Positions 8,725-18,527 are shown, counted from the first letter of the stretch. The stretch is DNA of 64,000 nt from Natronohydrobacter sp. (GCA_030603695.1 JAUVXF010000001.1:62001-126000); one strand, 5' to 3'. The notes: generated by a model not told the origin, from the letters alone. Program-made: numbers and translations.

Positions 8725-9464
8725 TCCGCGTAGCGCTGGCCTTGGGCTTTGGCTTGGGGCTGTGGCAAGTGGTGGTCTGGGCCACGGGCGCACCACATTT
8801 CATCTTGCCGGGGCCGGGGCGTGTGGGGGCAAGCCTATGGGCCAATGCGCCCCTTCTGGCGGAACATGCGCGCTTTACGCTGGTCAATCTGGCCACGGGG
8901 CTGGTGGCGGGGGTGGCCTTGGGGGTGGTGACAGCGCTTAATCTGGCGCTGTCTCCGGCCTCGCGGCTGTTGGTGCGGCCCATGCTGATTTTTGCCCAGG
9001 CCGTGCCCGTTTTCGCGCTGGCCCCGGTGCTGACATTATGGCTGGGCTATGGGGCGGCCTCCAAGATCGTGATTGTGATGCTGGTGATTTATTTTCCGGT
9101 GGCCTCGGCGTTTTTTGATGGGCTGATGCGGCTGCCTGCGCCTTTGGCCGATCTGGCGCAGATGATGCGGGCCACGCCGTTGCGGCGGCTGGTTTACCTG
9201 CAACTGCCCCATGCGCTGCCCGCGCTGGCCACGGGGCTGCGGCTGGCGCTGGTTTATGCGCCCTTTGCGGTGATCATTGGCGAATGGGTGGGATCATCGC
9301 GCGGGCTGGGCTATCTGATGCTATTGGCCAATGGGCGGGGGCAAACTGACCTGATGTTTGCCGCGCTGATTGTGCTGGCGGTGCAAAGCCTGGTGCTGTT
9401 TGCGCTGTTTGAAGGGGCGGGGCGGCGGTTTTCGCGCCCAAGTTTTCACAAAACGCCTAAATAA
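8712..9464 (+). CDS. thiX: ABC transporter permease of the thiamine-precursor importer (ThiX)
   Basis: 250 residues with about six hydrophobic segments, the SsuC/TauC-like permease fold. The cytoplasmic coupling loop is visible as LRRLVYLQLPHALPALATGLRLAL near residues 156-180, and IIGEWVGSSRGLGYLM follows. The ATG at 8712 is taken because upstream in-frame codons would lie deep inside thiZ. It is the last gene of the TPP-regulated operon; a 189-bp gap follows with no obvious U-rich terminator. Confidence 0.9.
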   Translation: MRALIRVALALGFGLGLWQVVVWATGAPHFILPGPGRVGASLWANAPLLAEHARFTLVNLATGLVAGVALGVVTALNLALSPASRLLVRPMLIFAQAVPVFALAPVLTLWLGYGAASKIVIVMLVIYFPVASAFFDGLMRLPAPLADLAQMMRATPLRRLVYLQLPHALPALATGLRLALVYAPFAVIIGEWVGSSRGLGYLMLLANGRGQTDLMFAALIVLAVQSLVLFALFEGAGRRFSRPSFHKTPK

Positions 9465-9580
9465 TGTGCAAAAAATCCTGTTGATGACCCTTCACAGGGC
9501 GCTGGGCGGGCTTGGGGCCTTTGTTGGCCAGCGCGCGCTAAAAAACTTTGACGGATGTGAGAATCTGCGGCAGGCTTGGA

Positions 9581-9602
9581 TTGTCAACAATATTGTTGTC
9601 AA
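9581..9602. promoter_or_regulatory. Palindromic operator upstream of the peptide importer (TTGT-NN-ACAA type)
   Basis: TTGTCAACAA (9581-9590) is followed by TA and the near-inverted copy TTGTTGTCAA (9593-9602), giving a perfect 14-bp core CAACAATATTGTTG. The 13-base word TTGTCAACAATAT occurs again at 16038-16050, in front of the GntR gene. TTGT-NN-ACAA fits what FadR/FCD-type GntR proteins bind. The site is 52 bases upstream of the binding-protein gene, suitable for repression. Confidence 0.6.
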
Positions 9603-9653
9603 AAACGCCGGTGTTTTGGTGCGTTCCGGCGCGTCCATAGGGGAGACTGATTC

Positions 9654-11282
9654 ATGACGCAGACCAAACCCATCCTTATCGCGGCCTTGCTGGCAAGTTC
9701 CGTGCTGACAATTCCTGCCGCCGCGCTGGCGCAAGATAAAATTTTACGCATTGGCATGACGGCTGCTGATATTCCGCGCACGCTTGGGCAGCCTGATCAG
9801 GGGTTTGAAGGCAACCGTTTTACCGGGATGACCATTTATGACGGGCTGACAGCCTGGGATCTGACCAAGGAAGACGAAGCTTCGGTGGTGATTCCCAATC
9901 TGGCAACAAGCTGGGCTGTGAACCCCGATGACACGACGAAATGGGTGTTCAACCTGCGCGATGACGTGACATTCCACGATGGCAGCGCGTTTAACGCGGA
10001 AGCGGTGGTGTGGAATGTGCAAAAGGTGCTGGACGAATCCGCGGCCCATTTTGATGCAAGCCAGGTTGGTGTAACGGCCTCTCGCATGCCGACATTGCGG
10101 TCGGCGCGGGTGATAGATGAATTCACGGTGGAACTGACAACATCAGAGCCAGACAGCTTTTTGCCGATCAACCTGACAAATCTTTTCATGGCATCGCCTG
10201 CGCATTGGCAGGCAAAATTTGACGAAACCGGCAATGCAGAGGCCGCATGGGCCGCTTTTGCCGCCGATCCGTCGGGCACTGGCCCATTCCGTGTGACAGC
10301 GTTTGTCCCGCGCGAGCGTCTGGAACTGGCGCCCAATGCGAATTACTGGAACCCCGCGCGCACGCCCAAGCTGGATGGCGTGGTTCTGGTTCCGCTGCCA
10401 GAGGCCAATGCCCGCACGGCTGCCCTACTATCGGGGCAGGTGGATTGGATCGAGGCCCCCTCGCCAGATGCGATTCCGCAGATCGAAGCGCGCGGGTTCA
10501 CCATTTACGCCAATCCGCAGCCGCATGTCTGGCCGTGGCAACTGTCTTTTGCCGAAGGCTCGCCCTGGCTGGATCGGCGGGTGCGCCATGCCGCCAACCT
10601 GTGCTTTGACCGCGAAGAACTGCAAATCCTGCTGGGCGGGTATATGGGTATTCCAAAGGGCACGGTTGATCCGACCCATCCGTGGTGGGGGAACCCCTCT
10701 TTCGATATCCGCTATGATCTGGAAGAAGCGCAGCGCCTGATGACAGAGGCCGGTTTTTCTGCCGATAACCCGGTGAAGGTGAAGGTGCAGACCTCTGCTT
10801 CCGGGTCTGGCCAGATGCAGCCCATTCCGATGAACGAGTATTTGCAACAATCGCTGCGCGATTGCTTCTTTGATGTGGAATTGGATGTGATCGAATGGAA
10901 CACCGTGTTCACCAACTGGCGGCGCGGTGCGAATGACGAATCCGCCAATGGGGCGCATGCGATCAACGTGTCTTTTGCCACGATGGACCCGTTCTTTGCC
11001 ATGGTGCGCTTCACATCGACAGGCACATTCCCGCCAGTTTCCAACAACTGGGGCCTGTTTGGCAATGACGAGTTTGACGCCCTGATTGCCGATGCCCGCA
11101 CCACCTTTGACGATGCCGCCCGCGATGCCGCCCTTGCCCGCCTGCATGCCCGCATTGTGGAAGAAGCGCCCTTTGTCTGGGTGGCCCATGATGCCGGGCC
11201 GCGCGCCATGTCCACACGGGTGACAGGTGTGGTGCAGCCGAAAAGCTGGTTCATCGATATCGCGCCGATGGATATGAACTAA
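9654..11282 (+). CDS. Peptide/opine-type ABC transporter substrate-binding protein (family 5)
   Basis: 542 residues with a signal peptide (ILIAALLASSVLTIPAAALAQ). It is a family-5 solute-binding protein: the conserved TGMTIYDGLTAWD, LATSWAVNPDDTTKWVFNLRDDVTFHDGS and GTGPFRV-type segments are present. Such proteins bind di- or oligopeptides, opines, nickel or other amide-like molecules in the periplasm. It heads an operon with two permeases and two ATPases; the convergent hydantoin-racemase-like gene hints at a hydantoin or N-carbamoyl amino acid rather than a plain peptide, which is inference. Confidence 0.9.
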   Translation: MTQTKPILIAALLASSVLTIPAAALAQDKILRIGMTAADIPRTLGQPDQGFEGNRFTGMTIYDGLTAWDLTKEDEASVVIPNLATSWAVNPDDTTKWVFNLRDDVTFHDGSAFNAEAVVWNVQKVLDESAAHFDASQVGVTASRMPTLRSARVIDEFTVELTTSEPDSFLPINLTNLFMASPAHWQAKFDETGNAEAAWAAFAADPSGTGPFRVTAFVPRERLELAPNANYWNPARTPKLDGVVLVPLPEANARTAALLSGQVDWIEAPSPDAIPQIEARGFTIYANPQPHVWPWQLSFAEGSPWLDRRVRHAANLCFDREELQILLGGYMGIPKGTVDPTHPWWGNPSFDIRYDLEEAQRLMTEAGFSADNPVKVKVQTSASGSGQMQPIPMNEYLQQSLRDCFFDVELDVIEWNTVFTNWRRGANDESANGAHAINVSFATMDPFFAMVRFTSTGTFPPVSNNWGLFGNDEFDALIADARTTFDDAARDAALARLHARIVEEAPFVWVAHDAGPRAMSTRVTGVVQPKSWFIDIAPMDMN

Positions 11283-11289
11283 GGACAGG

Positions 11290-11318
11290 GCAGGCCCCGG
11301 CAGTGTTCCGGGGCCTGC
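11290..11318 (+). terminator. Stem-loop between binding-protein and permease genes
   Basis: GCAGGCCCCGG (11290-11300) pairs perfectly with CCGGGGCCTGC (11308-11318) around a 7-base loop, just after the binding-protein stop codon. There is no U-tract, so it more likely protects the upstream mRNA end or dampens read-through, as is common after genes for abundant binding proteins, than terminates fully. Confidence 0.6.
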
Positions 11319-11351
11319 TGCCATTGTGCCTGCCATCCGAAAGGAAAGCCC

Positions 11352-12302
11352 ATGCTTGGCTATACCCTGCGGCGGATCATTTACACGGCCCCGGTGTTGT
11401 TCGGGGTGTCTGTGGTGTGTTTCGCGCTTGTCCATATCTCGCCCGGTGATCCGCTGATTTCCATCTTGCCCGCCGATGCTTCGGTGGAATTGCAAGACAG
11501 GTTGCGCATTCTGTACGGGTTTGATCGCAGCTATCCTGAACAGTTTATTTTGTGGTTGGGCCGGGCCTTGCAAGGGGATTTGGGAACATCCATAGCCACG
11601 GGCCGCCCGGTGACAAGCGAAGTGATGCGCGCGGTGGGCAATACGCTGATGCTGGCCGCTGTGGCCACGTTCATAGGGTTTGTGCTGGGCTGTTTCTTTG
11701 GCTTTGTGGCCGGGTATTTCAGCAATTCACCACTGGACAAGGCCGCCTCTGCCGCGGCGGTTTTTGGCGTTTCGGTGCCGCATTACTGGCTGGGGATGGT
11801 GCTGGTGATCATCTTTTCGGCGCAGTTGGGCTGGTTGCCTGCGGCAGGTGCGGGGCCGGGGGGTTCGGGGCAGTGGAAGTTTGATCTGGAGCATCTGAGC
11901 TATATGATCCTGCCCGCCATTACCATGAGCGTGATCCCGATGGGGATTATCGCGCGCACGGTGCGCGCGCTGGTGGCCGAAATTCTGGCGCAGGAATTCG
12001 TGATCGGGCTGCGCGCGCGGGGCCTGTCAGAACTGGGGGTGTTCTTGCATGTGGTCAAGAATGCCGCCCCCACGGCGCTGGCCGTGATGGGGGTGCAGCT
12101 GGGCTATCTGCTGGGCGGGTCTATTCTGATTGAAACGGTATTCAGCTGGCCGGGAACGGGCATGTTGCTGAATTCGGCCATTTTCCAGCGGGATTTGCCG
12201 CTGTTGCAAGGCACGATTCTGGTGCTGGCGCTGTTTTTCGTGGTGCTAAATCTGGCCGTGGATGTGATGCAAAGCGCGCTTGATCCGCGCATCAAGAGGT
12301 AG
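11352..12302 (+). CDS. Peptide-type ABC transporter permease, DppB/OppB family
   Basis: 316 residues. The N-terminus MLGYTLRRIIYTAPVLFGVS and the following periplasmic domain with HISPGDPLISILP are typical of DppB-like subunits; about six membrane segments follow. The coupling loop is near residues 196-235 (RTVRALVAEILAQEFVIGLRARG in part). It forms the heteromeric channel with the next gene, five bases downstream. Confidence 0.92.
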   Translation: MLGYTLRRIIYTAPVLFGVSVVCFALVHISPGDPLISILPADASVELQDRLRILYGFDRSYPEQFILWLGRALQGDLGTSIATGRPVTSEVMRAVGNTLMLAAVATFIGFVLGCFFGFVAGYFSNSPLDKAASAAAVFGVSVPHYWLGMVLVIIFSAQLGWLPAAGAGPGGSGQWKFDLEHLSYMILPAITMSVIPMGIIARTVRALVAEILAQEFVIGLRARGLSELGVFLHVVKNAAPTALAVMGVQLGYLLGGSILIETVFSWPGTGMLLNSAIFQRDLPLLQGTILVLALFFVVLNLAVDVMQSALDPRIKR

Positions 12303-12307
12303 GGCAT

Positions 12308-13192
12308 ATGGCGGATATCTCTGTTTCCCACCCTGTAATAACCCCGGTGCGCAGTGCCGGTTACTGGCAGAATGTGGGCGCGCGGCTGGTGCGGGACAAA
12401 ACCGCCATGGCGGCGGCTGCGGTGCTTTTGCTGCTGCTGCTGGCCGCGATTTTCGCGCCGCTTGTGGCGCCGCTAGACCCGCTGGAAGGCCGGCTTGTGA
12501 ACCGGCTGAAACCGATTGGCACGCCGGGGCATGTGCTGGGCACGGATGAATTGGGCCGCGATATGCTGTCGCGGCTGATCTGGGGCGGGCGGCTGTCGCT
12601 GCTGATGGGGGTAACGCCGGTGGTGATGGCGTTTTTCCTTGGCTCTGCCTTGGGTATTCTGGCGGGCTATGCGGGCGGCTGGACAAATACCTTGATCATG
12701 CGCACGGTGGATGTGTTTTATGCCTTCCCGTCGGTATTGCTGGCGGTGGCATTGTCGGGGGCGCTGGGCGCGGGTTTGGGCAATGCGCTGTTGTCGCTGA
12801 CAGTGGTGTTCATTCCGCCCATTGCGCGGGTGGCGGAATCTGTGACCACACGTTTGCGCAGTTCCGATTTCATAGAGGCCGCGCGGGCCTCTGGCGCGGG
12901 GGCCTTTACCATTGTACGGGTGCATGTGCTGGGCAATGTGCTGGGGCCGATCTTTGTCTATGCCACCAGCCTGATCGCTGTCAGCATGATCCTTGCCTCT
13001 GGCCTGTCATTTCTGGGCCTTGGGGTGCGGCCGCCAAACCCGGAATGGGGGCTGATGCTGAACACCTTGCGCACGGCGATTTATGCGCAACCCTGGGTCG
13101 CGGCGCTGCCCGGTGCGATGATTTTCATGGTCTCGATCTCTTTCAACCTGCTGTCTGATGGGCTGCGGTCTGCCATGGAGGTGCGGCAATGA
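12308..13192 (+). CDS. Peptide-type ABC transporter permease, DppC/OppC family
   Basis: 294 residues. After a cytoplasmic leader there is a membrane anchor (AAAAVLLLLLLAAIFAPLVA) and the DppC hallmark HVLGTDELGRDMLSRLIWGG near residues 77-96, then five more hydrophobic segments and the coupling segment EAARASGAGAFTIVRVHVLG. It pairs with the preceding DppB-like subunit. The stop overlaps the next ATPase start by four bases. Confidence 0.92.
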   Translation: MADISVSHPVITPVRSAGYWQNVGARLVRDKTAMAAAAVLLLLLLAAIFAPLVAPLDPLEGRLVNRLKPIGTPGHVLGTDELGRDMLSRLIWGGRLSLLMGVTPVVMAFFLGSALGILAGYAGGWTNTLIMRTVDVFYAFPSVLLAVALSGALGAGLGNALLSLTVVFIPPIARVAESVTTRLRSSDFIEAARASGAGAFTIVRVHVLGNVLGPIFVYATSLIAVSMILASGLSFLGLGVRPPNPEWGLMLNTLRTAIYAQPWVAALPGAMIFMVSISFNLLSDGLRSAMEVRQ

Positions 13193-14205
13193 GCACGGAG
13201 GGCGCTATTCTGACAGTGCGCGGATTGCAGAAATACTTTCCCATCAAGGGGGGTATTCTGGGCCGCACGGTAAAGAATGTTCATGCCGTGGATGGCGTGG
13301 ATCTGGAAGTGTTTGCAGGCGAAACGCTGGGTGTGGTGGGGGAATCGGGCTGCGGCAAATCCACCACCGCGCGGCTGTTGATGCAGCTGATAGACCCCGA
13401 TGAAGGGGCGCTGTATTTTGAAGGCAAGCTGGTGGGCAGCCCCGAATTGCCGCTGAAAGCCTATCGCCGCCAAGTGCAGATGGTGTTTCAGGACAGCTAT
13501 TCATCGCTGAACCCGCGCCTGACGATAGAAGACAACATCGCCTTTGGGGCGCGGGTGCATGGCACGCCTGCGCCAGAGGCGCTGGCGCGCACGCATGATC
13601 TGCTTACCCGCGTGGGGCTTGATCCGGCGCGCTTTGCGGGCCGTTACCCGCATGAGCTGTCTGGCGGGCAGCGCCAGCGCGTCAATATCGCGCGCGCGCT
13701 GGCACTGCGCCCCAAGGTGATCATTCTGGATGAGGCCGTTTCGGCGCTGGATAAATCTGTCGAGGCGCAGGTTCTGAACCTGCTGGCCGATCTGAAGGCC
13801 GAATTTGGCCTGACTTATATCTTTATCAGCCATGATCTGAATGTGGTGCGCTTTGTGTCTGACCGCGTGATGGTGATGTATCTGGGCAAGGTGGCAGAGA
13901 TTGGCGATGCAGAGGCGCTGTATGCCACACCCCTGCACCCCTATTCGCGGGCGTTGTTGTCATCCATGCCCAGCATGGACCCCGACAATCGCACGATGGA
14001 ACCCGCCCTTTCGGGCGATCCCCCCAACCCGATTGATCCGCCTTCGGGTTGCCGTTTTCATACCCGCTGCCCGATGGCCGGGCCTGTCTGTTCGCAGGCC
14101 GAACCTGCCCTAACCCAGCGCGCCGCGCGGCATTTGGTGGCCTGCCATGCGCATGATCCTGCATCGGGCTATAGTGCCCCCAGCGTGAAGGAGGCCGCGC
14201 AATGA
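13189..14205 (+). CDS. Peptide-type ABC transporter ATPase, DppF/OppF-like
   Basis: 338 residues. The opening [20 protein letters not shown] is typical of OppF/DppF subunits. Walker A is GESGCGKST, the signature [15 protein letters not shown], Walker [13 protein letters not shown]. The C-terminal oligopeptide-transporter extension carries its usual cysteines ([16 protein letters not shown]), which can bind a 4Fe-4S cluster. It overlaps both neighbours by ATGA. Confidence 0.92.
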   Translation: MSTEGAILTVRGLQKYFPIKGGILGRTVKNVHAVDGVDLEVFAGETLGVVGESGCGKSTTARLLMQLIDPDEGALYFEGKLVGSPELPLKAYRRQVQMVFQDSYSSLNPRLTIEDNIAFGARVHGTPAPEALARTHDLLTRVGLDPARFAGRYPHELSGGQRQRVNIARALALRPKVIILDEAVSALDKSVEAQVLNLLADLKAEFGLTYIFISHDLNVVRFVSDRVMVMYLGKVAEIGDAEALYATPLHPYSRALLSSMPSMDPDNRTMEPALSGDPPNPIDPPSGCRFHTRCPMAGPVCSQAEPALTQRAARHLVACHAHDPASGYSAPSVKEAAQ

Positions 14206-15242
14206 CAGCGCCTTTCCTGTCTATCCGCAATCTGGGCGTGACGTTTACAGGCGGCATGCGCCCTGTGCGCGCCGTCAATGATGTGTCGCTGGATGTGGCG
14301 GCTGGCGAGGCCGTTGCCCTGATCGGCGAATCCGGTTCGGGGAAATCGGTGACAATGCGCGCTGTGATGCGGCTGAACCCCGAAAAGAAATCAAAGCTGG
14401 AAGGGCAAATTCTGGTTGGCGGGCGCGATGTGATGGCTATGGATGGGCGCGCGCTGTCGGGCTTTCGGGGGGGCGAGGCCGCGATGATCTTTCAAGAGCC
14501 GCTTTTGGCGCTTGATCCTGTCTATACGCTGGGTGATCAGATTGTAGAAACCATCCGCCGCCATGAACCTGTCACCCGCGCAGAGGCCCGCGCCCGCGCC
14601 TTGGAACTGTTCGAGCGCGTGCGCATTCCCTCTGCCAAATCGCGGCTGGACAATTACCCGCATGAGATGTCTGGCGGGATGCGCCAGCGGGCCATGATTG
14701 CGCTGGCGCTGTCATGCCGTCCCAAGCTGCTGCTGGCCGATGAACCCACCACCGCGCTGGATGCGACAGTGCAAATTCAGGTATTGTTGCTGCTGCGCGA
14801 ATTGCAGCGCGATCTGGGCCTGTCCATCATCTTTGTGACCCATGACATTGGCGCGGCGGTGGAAGTGGCCGACAGGATTGCCGTGATGTATGCGGGCCAG
14901 ATTGTGGAAGAGGCCAGCGCCCGCGATCTGATCCGCAGCCCGCGCCACCCCTATACGCTGGGCCTGCTGAAAAGCCGCGCCCATGATGCGATGGTAAAGG
15001 GTGCCAGGATGGATGCCATTCCCGGCGCGCCGCCCGATCTGGCCAACTTGCCCGATGGCTGCCCCTTTGCGCCGCGCTGCTATCTGGCGCAGGCCGGGTG
15101 CAAAACCGGGCCTGTGGCCATGCAAGCCCTTGGCGGCGGCCATCAGGCGCGCTGTTTGCGGCTGGATCAGACACAGGCACCAGCAATGGCCCCCGCAATG
15201 GCCCCCGATAGTGCTATTCTGCCGGGCGGCGCAGCGGTGTAA
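14202..15242 (+). CDS. Peptide-type ABC transporter ATPase, DppD/OppD-like
   Basis: 346 residues. Walker A is GESGSGKSV, the signature [15 protein letters not shown], Walker [13 protein letters not shown], all as in OppD-like subunits, and the C-terminal Cys motif is present ([16 protein letters not shown]). Its last 29 bases overlap the end of the convergent racemase gene on the other strand, a tail-to-tail overlap that makes antisense interference possible. Confidence 0.92.
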   Translation: MTAPFLSIRNLGVTFTGGMRPVRAVNDVSLDVAAGEAVALIGESGSGKSVTMRAVMRLNPEKKSKLEGQILVGGRDVMAMDGRALSGFRGGEAAMIFQEPLLALDPVYTLGDQIVETIRRHEPVTRAEARARALELFERVRIPSAKSRLDNYPHEMSGGMRQRAMIALALSCRPKLLLADEPTTALDATVQIQVLLLLRELQRDLGLSIIFVTHDIGAAVEVADRIAVMYAGQIVEEASARDLIRSPRHPYTLGLLKSRAHDAMVKGARMDAIPGAPPDLANLPDGCPFAPRCYLAQAGCKTGPVAMQALGGGHQARCLRLDQTQAPAMAPAMAPDSAILPGGAAV

Positions 15243-15960
15243 CGGGGGTCAGATCATGCGATTTGTCGCGCGGCCAAGCGTAAGCCCCTGTTTTGGCCGT
15301 GCGGTAGCCCCCGCCTGCCAGCGCTTCGGCCAGACGCACGGCGGCATGCACCCCGTCTATGACAGGAAGGCCGGTTTCCGCGCTCAGGCTGTCGCACATA
15401 TCCGACATGCCCGCGCATCCCAGGATCACGGCTTCGGCGCCATCTTGCTGGCGGGCGGCCAGAATTTCGGCGCGCAGCAGGGCGGCGGCATGGGCCGGGT
15501 TGGCCTCCAGCGCCAGAACGGGCAGATCGACCGCGCGCACGCGCTTCAGCTTGTGGCCCATGCCGTAGCGTTGGCCCAGATCCTCTATGATCGGAATGGC
15601 GCGGGGCAGGGTTGTGACCACGGAAAACCGCGCTGCAATCAGGCTTGCCACTTGCATGGCGGCTTGGGCAATGCCGATCACCGGCCCCGCCACAACCTCG
15701 CGCGCGGCACCGATGCCGGGATCATCGAAACAGGCGATGACATGGGCTTGCGCGCCCGCCGCCTCTGCCCGGCGCAGCGCGTCCAGCATGGGGGGAACGG
15801 CCAGCGCCTCGTCATGGTGGCCTTCGATGCTGGGGGGCACGGGCGCTTGTGCGCCCTGCGTTACAATCAGGCTGCCCGGACTGCCCGCCGCTTGGGCCGA
15901 ACGCGCGATAAGCGCTGTCATTTCCGCGCTGGAATTGGGATTATAGACAAATATCTGCAC
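15214..15960 (-). CDS. Hydantoin / Asp-Glu family racemase
   Basis: 248 residues from a GTG start. The N-terminus QIFVYNPNSSAEMTALI matches hydantoin and allantoin racemases, and the two catalytic cysteines are visible in VIACFDDPGIGA and VILGCAGMSDMCDSL. Such enzymes interconvert D- and L-forms of 5-substituted hydantoins; related proteins act on aspartate, glutamate or maleate. The GTG (complement of 15958-15960) is chosen because the domain begins there; a longer ATG-start version would run through the palindromic operator. It is convergent with the importer operon and divergent from gntR. Confidence 0.82.
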   Translation of the reverse strand: MQIFVYNPNSSAEMTALIARSAQAAGSPGSLIVTQGAQAPVPPSIEGHHDEALAVPPMLDALRRAEAAGAQAHVIACFDDPGIGAAREVVAGPVIGIAQAAMQVASLIAARFSVVTTLPRAIPIIEDLGQRYGMGHKLKRVRAVDLPVLALEANPAHAAALLRAEILAARQQDGAEAVILGCAGMSDMCDSLSAETGLPVIDGVHAAVRLAEALAGGGYRTAKTGAYAWPRDKSHDLTPVTPLRRPAE

Positions 15961-16020
15961 GCTGCGCCCCCCGGATGGCAAAACCGCCAATCCCAGTGTA
16001 GCAAGCCCCGCGCGCGCATG

Positions 16021-16047
16021 CAAGATTGTGCACAATCTTGTCAACAA
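16021..16047. promoter_or_regulatory. Double operator between racemase and gntR genes
   Basis: Two TTGT-NN-ACAA sites side by side: TTGTGCACAA (16026-16035) inside a perfect 20-bp palindrome CAAGATTGTG/CACAATCTTG (16021-16040), and TTGTCAACAA at 16038-16047. The second is identical to the site before the peptide importer (9581-9590). The location in a divergent gap fits autoregulation of gntR together with control of the racemase. Confidence 0.65.
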
Positions 16048-16126
16048 TATGGGCAAAAAACAGGCAGCGAGGCCCTTTGTCATTTCGATATTGCAGCGCT
16101 ACAAGGGGCGCGGGGGGAAAAACAAG

Positions 16127-16843
16127 ATGCCTTGGCTGACGCAAACCGCAAAGAATGATGTTGTTGCCCAGATTTGTGATCGTATCTGGCTGGCGGTGGT
16201 GCAACGCACCCTGCGCCCCGGCGCGCGCCTGAAAGAAGAAGAACTGGCCGAGATTTTTGGCGCAACCCGCGCGCGCGTGCGTCAGGCGCTGGTGCTGTTA
16301 GAGCAAGACGGGCTTGTCTGCCTTGTGCCCAATCGCGGGGCCTGCATTGCCGAACCCAGCGTGGAAGAGGCGCAGGATGCGTTTTCGGCCCGGCTGCTGA
16401 TAGAACAACGCCTTGTGGCCCGGCTATGCGCGCGGGTGACAGAAGACCAGCTAGACCAGTTGCGCGACCATATCGCGCGCGAACGCCGTGCCCATGAGAT
16501 CGGCGATAGCGAGGCCGTGATCCGGCTGTCGGGCGAATTTCACATGCTGATTGCGCGGATGACAGAGGCAGAGCTTTTGTTCAAAATCTTGCGCACGCTG
16601 ACAATCCGCACGTCTTTGATTACGGCGATGTATCAGACCCAAGCCACCCAAACCTGTGGCCCTGATGAACATGCCCGCATTCTGGCCGCCATTGCTGCGG
16701 GCGACGAGGCCCGCGCTTGCCACGAGATGACCCATCATTTGCAGCATCTGGAATCTGCGCTGCGGCTGTCGGAAAGTGACAGGCCCGTGTCAGAGCTGCG
16801 CGAGGCGCTGCTTGGCGGGGGGCAGAGGGCAAAAACAGGGTAG
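16127..16843 (+). CDS. GntR family transcriptional regulator, FadR/FCD subfamily
   Basis: 238 residues. An N-terminal winged helix (RLKEEELAEIFGATRARVRQ, then VLLEQDGLVCLVPNRGACIA) is followed by an all-helical FCD ligand-binding domain with the metal-type histidines in SGEFHMLIA, GPDEHARILAAI and HEMTHHLQHLE. The ATG at 16127 is preferred; in-frame starts at 16028 and 16049 would place coding sequence in the operator. It probably senses a small acid or the imported substrate and controls itself, the racemase and the importer through the TTGT-NN-ACAA sites (inference). Confidence 0.88.
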   Translation: MPWLTQTAKNDVVAQICDRIWLAVVQRTLRPGARLKEEELAEIFGATRARVRQALVLLEQDGLVCLVPNRGACIAEPSVEEAQDAFSARLLIEQRLVARLCARVTEDQLDQLRDHIARERRAHEIGDSEAVIRLSGEFHMLIARMTEAELLFKILRTLTIRTSLITAMYQTQATQTCGPDEHARILAAIAAGDEARACHEMTHHLQHLESALRLSESDRPVSELREALLGGGQRAKTG

Positions 16844-17064
16844 CGCTGTGGGTTCCGATTGTTCTGGCGCTGCACCCCGGCCCAACGCGTGTTTATACCC
16901 ACAGGCTTGGGGCTGTGCGCGCGTGTGAGGGTTTGGGGGCATGATGTCAGGTGGCCATGTCAGCCCCCCGGATGTGCAATTTGCGCGCCCGAATGTCGTT
17001 TGCGGGGCTTGGGTTCGGGCAGAATGGCGCTAGACTGGGCAGAGGCCGTGGCAAAGGGTGGCGC

Positions 17065-18435
17065 ATGTTTCTGTCTGTGTTTGATATGTTCAAGGTGGGG
17101 ATTGGCCCGTCATCCTCGCATACAATGGGGCCGATGGTGGCGGCGGCGCGGTTTCTGGAGCATTTGCGCGGGCTGTCTTTTGGCGTGGCGGGGTTGCGGG
17201 CGTCTTTGCATGGGTCGCTGGCCTTTACCGGGGTGGGCCATGCCACAGACCGCGCGGTTATCCTTGGGCTGGCAGGCTTTACCCCCGCCGCCTATGATGC
17301 CACCCGCGCCGAGGCTGCGCTGGCCGATATCCACGCCACGGGCCATATTCAGGCCGAGGGTCTGGGCCGTTTGCGCTTTGCCCCGAAAACCGATCTGATT
17401 TTCGATTATGGCCCCGCCCTGCCCGGCCATGCCAATGGGCTGCGCCTGATGGCCACAGATGCGCAAGGCGATGTGATCGCGCAGGAAACCTATTATTCCA
17501 TTGGCGGCGGCTTTGTGGTGACAGCGGCCGAACTGGGCGCGGCCCCCGCCAAACCTGCCGCTGATTTCCCCTATCCGTTTGAAACCGCCGCGCAGATGCT
17601 GGAGATGGCGCGGGCCTCTGGGCGTAGCATTGCGCAGATGAAGCGCGCAAATGAACTGGCGCTGATGGGGCCGCAAGCGCTGGATCAGGGGCTTGCGCGG
17701 ATCTGGCAGGTGATGCGCGATTGCATAGACCGGGGCCTTGCAACAGATGGCATTTTGCCCGGCGGGTTGCAGGTGCGCCGCCGCGCCAAGGCCATCCGCG
17801 AGGCGCTGGAGCGCGAACGCGGCCTGAACCTGACCGCGCCGCATGTGATAAATGACTGGATCAGCACCTATGCCATGGCGGTAAACGAGGAAAACGCGGC
17901 GGGCGGGCAAGTGGTGACAGCGCCCACCAATGGCGCGGCGGGGGTGGTTCCCGCCACGATCCGCTATTGGCTGGATCATGTGCCCGGCGCATCGGACGCG
18001 CGGGTGGGGGAATTTCTGCTGACAGCCGCCGCCATTGGCGGGCTGGTGAAGCATAATGCCTCTATTTCCGGGGCGGAATGTGGCTGTCAGGCAGAGGTCG
18101 GCTCTGCCGCCGCGATGGCTGCCGCCGGGCTGGCGGCCGTGCTGGGCGGCACGCCGGAACAGGTGGAAAACGCCGCCGAAATTGCGCTGGAGCACCATTT
18201 GGGCATGACATGCGACCCGGTGAAAGGGCTGGTGCAAGTGCCCTGCATAGAGCGTAACGGGCTGGGCGCGATCAAGGCGATTTCCGCGGCATCGCTGGCC
18301 CTGCGCGGCGATGGCACGCATTTCATGCCGCTGGACAATTGCATAGAGGCCATGCGCCAGACCGGCGCGGATATGTCCGAGAAATACAAAGAAACCGCGC
18401 TGGGCGGGCTGGCGGTGAATGTGCCCAATTGCTGA
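17065..18435 (+). CDS. sdaA: L-serine ammonia-lyase (iron-sulfur, single chain)
   Basis: 456 residues, the usual size for the one-chain enzyme that deaminates L-serine to pyruvate. The start [20 protein letters not shown] holds the substrate loop (GPSSSHT). The cluster cysteines are visible in [21 protein letters not shown] and VQVPCIERN. The ATG at 17065 begins the conserved domain, so longer upstream starts are rejected. The roughly 220 bp before it contain no recognisable gene. Confidence 0.94.
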   Translation: MFLSVFDMFKVGIGPSSSHTMGPMVAAARFLEHLRGLSFGVAGLRASLHGSLAFTGVGHATDRAVILGLAGFTPAAYDATRAEAALADIHATGHIQAEGLGRLRFAPKTDLIFDYGPALPGHANGLRLMATDAQGDVIAQETYYSIGGGFVVTAAELGAAPAKPAADFPYPFETAAQMLEMARASGRSIAQMKRANELALMGPQALDQGLARIWQVMRDCIDRGLATDGILPGGLQVRRRAKAIREALERERGLNLTAPHVINDWISTYAMAVNEENAAGGQVVTAPTNGAAGVVPATIRYWLDHVPGASDARVGEFLLTAAAIGGLVKHNASISGAECGCQAEVGSAAAMAAAGLAAVLGGTPEQVENAAEIALEHHLGMTCDPVKGLVQVPCIERNGLGAIKAISAASLALRGDGTHFMPLDNCIEAMRQTGADMSEKYKETALGGLAVNVPNC

Positions 18436-18484
18436 GAGGCGCGCGCGCGCTTGCCTTTGGGTGAAGGGCGCAGTACCTGCCAGA

Positions 18485-18524
18485 TACCGGTCGCAGCCTA
18501 CCCGGTTATCAAAACAAGGACTGT
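18485..18524 (+). promoter_or_regulatory. preQ1-I-like riboswitch upstream of queF
   Basis: A short H-type pseudoknot can be drawn: P1 pairs ACCGG (18486-18490) with CCGGT (18502-18506), the loop is TCGCAGCCTAC, an A-rich tail ATCAAAACA follows, and CAGCCT (18494-18499) pairs with AGGACTG (18517-18523) with one bulged A. The loop resembles the TAGCTACAC loop of known preQ1-I switches. The tail strand contains AAGGA, the ribosome binding site of a leader ORF, so ligand binding would hide it. The tail between P1 and the pairing strand is longer than in the consensus, so the class call is tentative. Context before a queuosine gene supports it. Confidence 0.55.
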
Positions 18525-18527
18525 GCG

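Noticed and set aside
16859-17398. 179-codon plus-strand ORF before and over sdaA
   Set aside because: It overlaps the start of sdaA in another frame and is rich in Trp, Cys and Arg, typical of a spurious frame.
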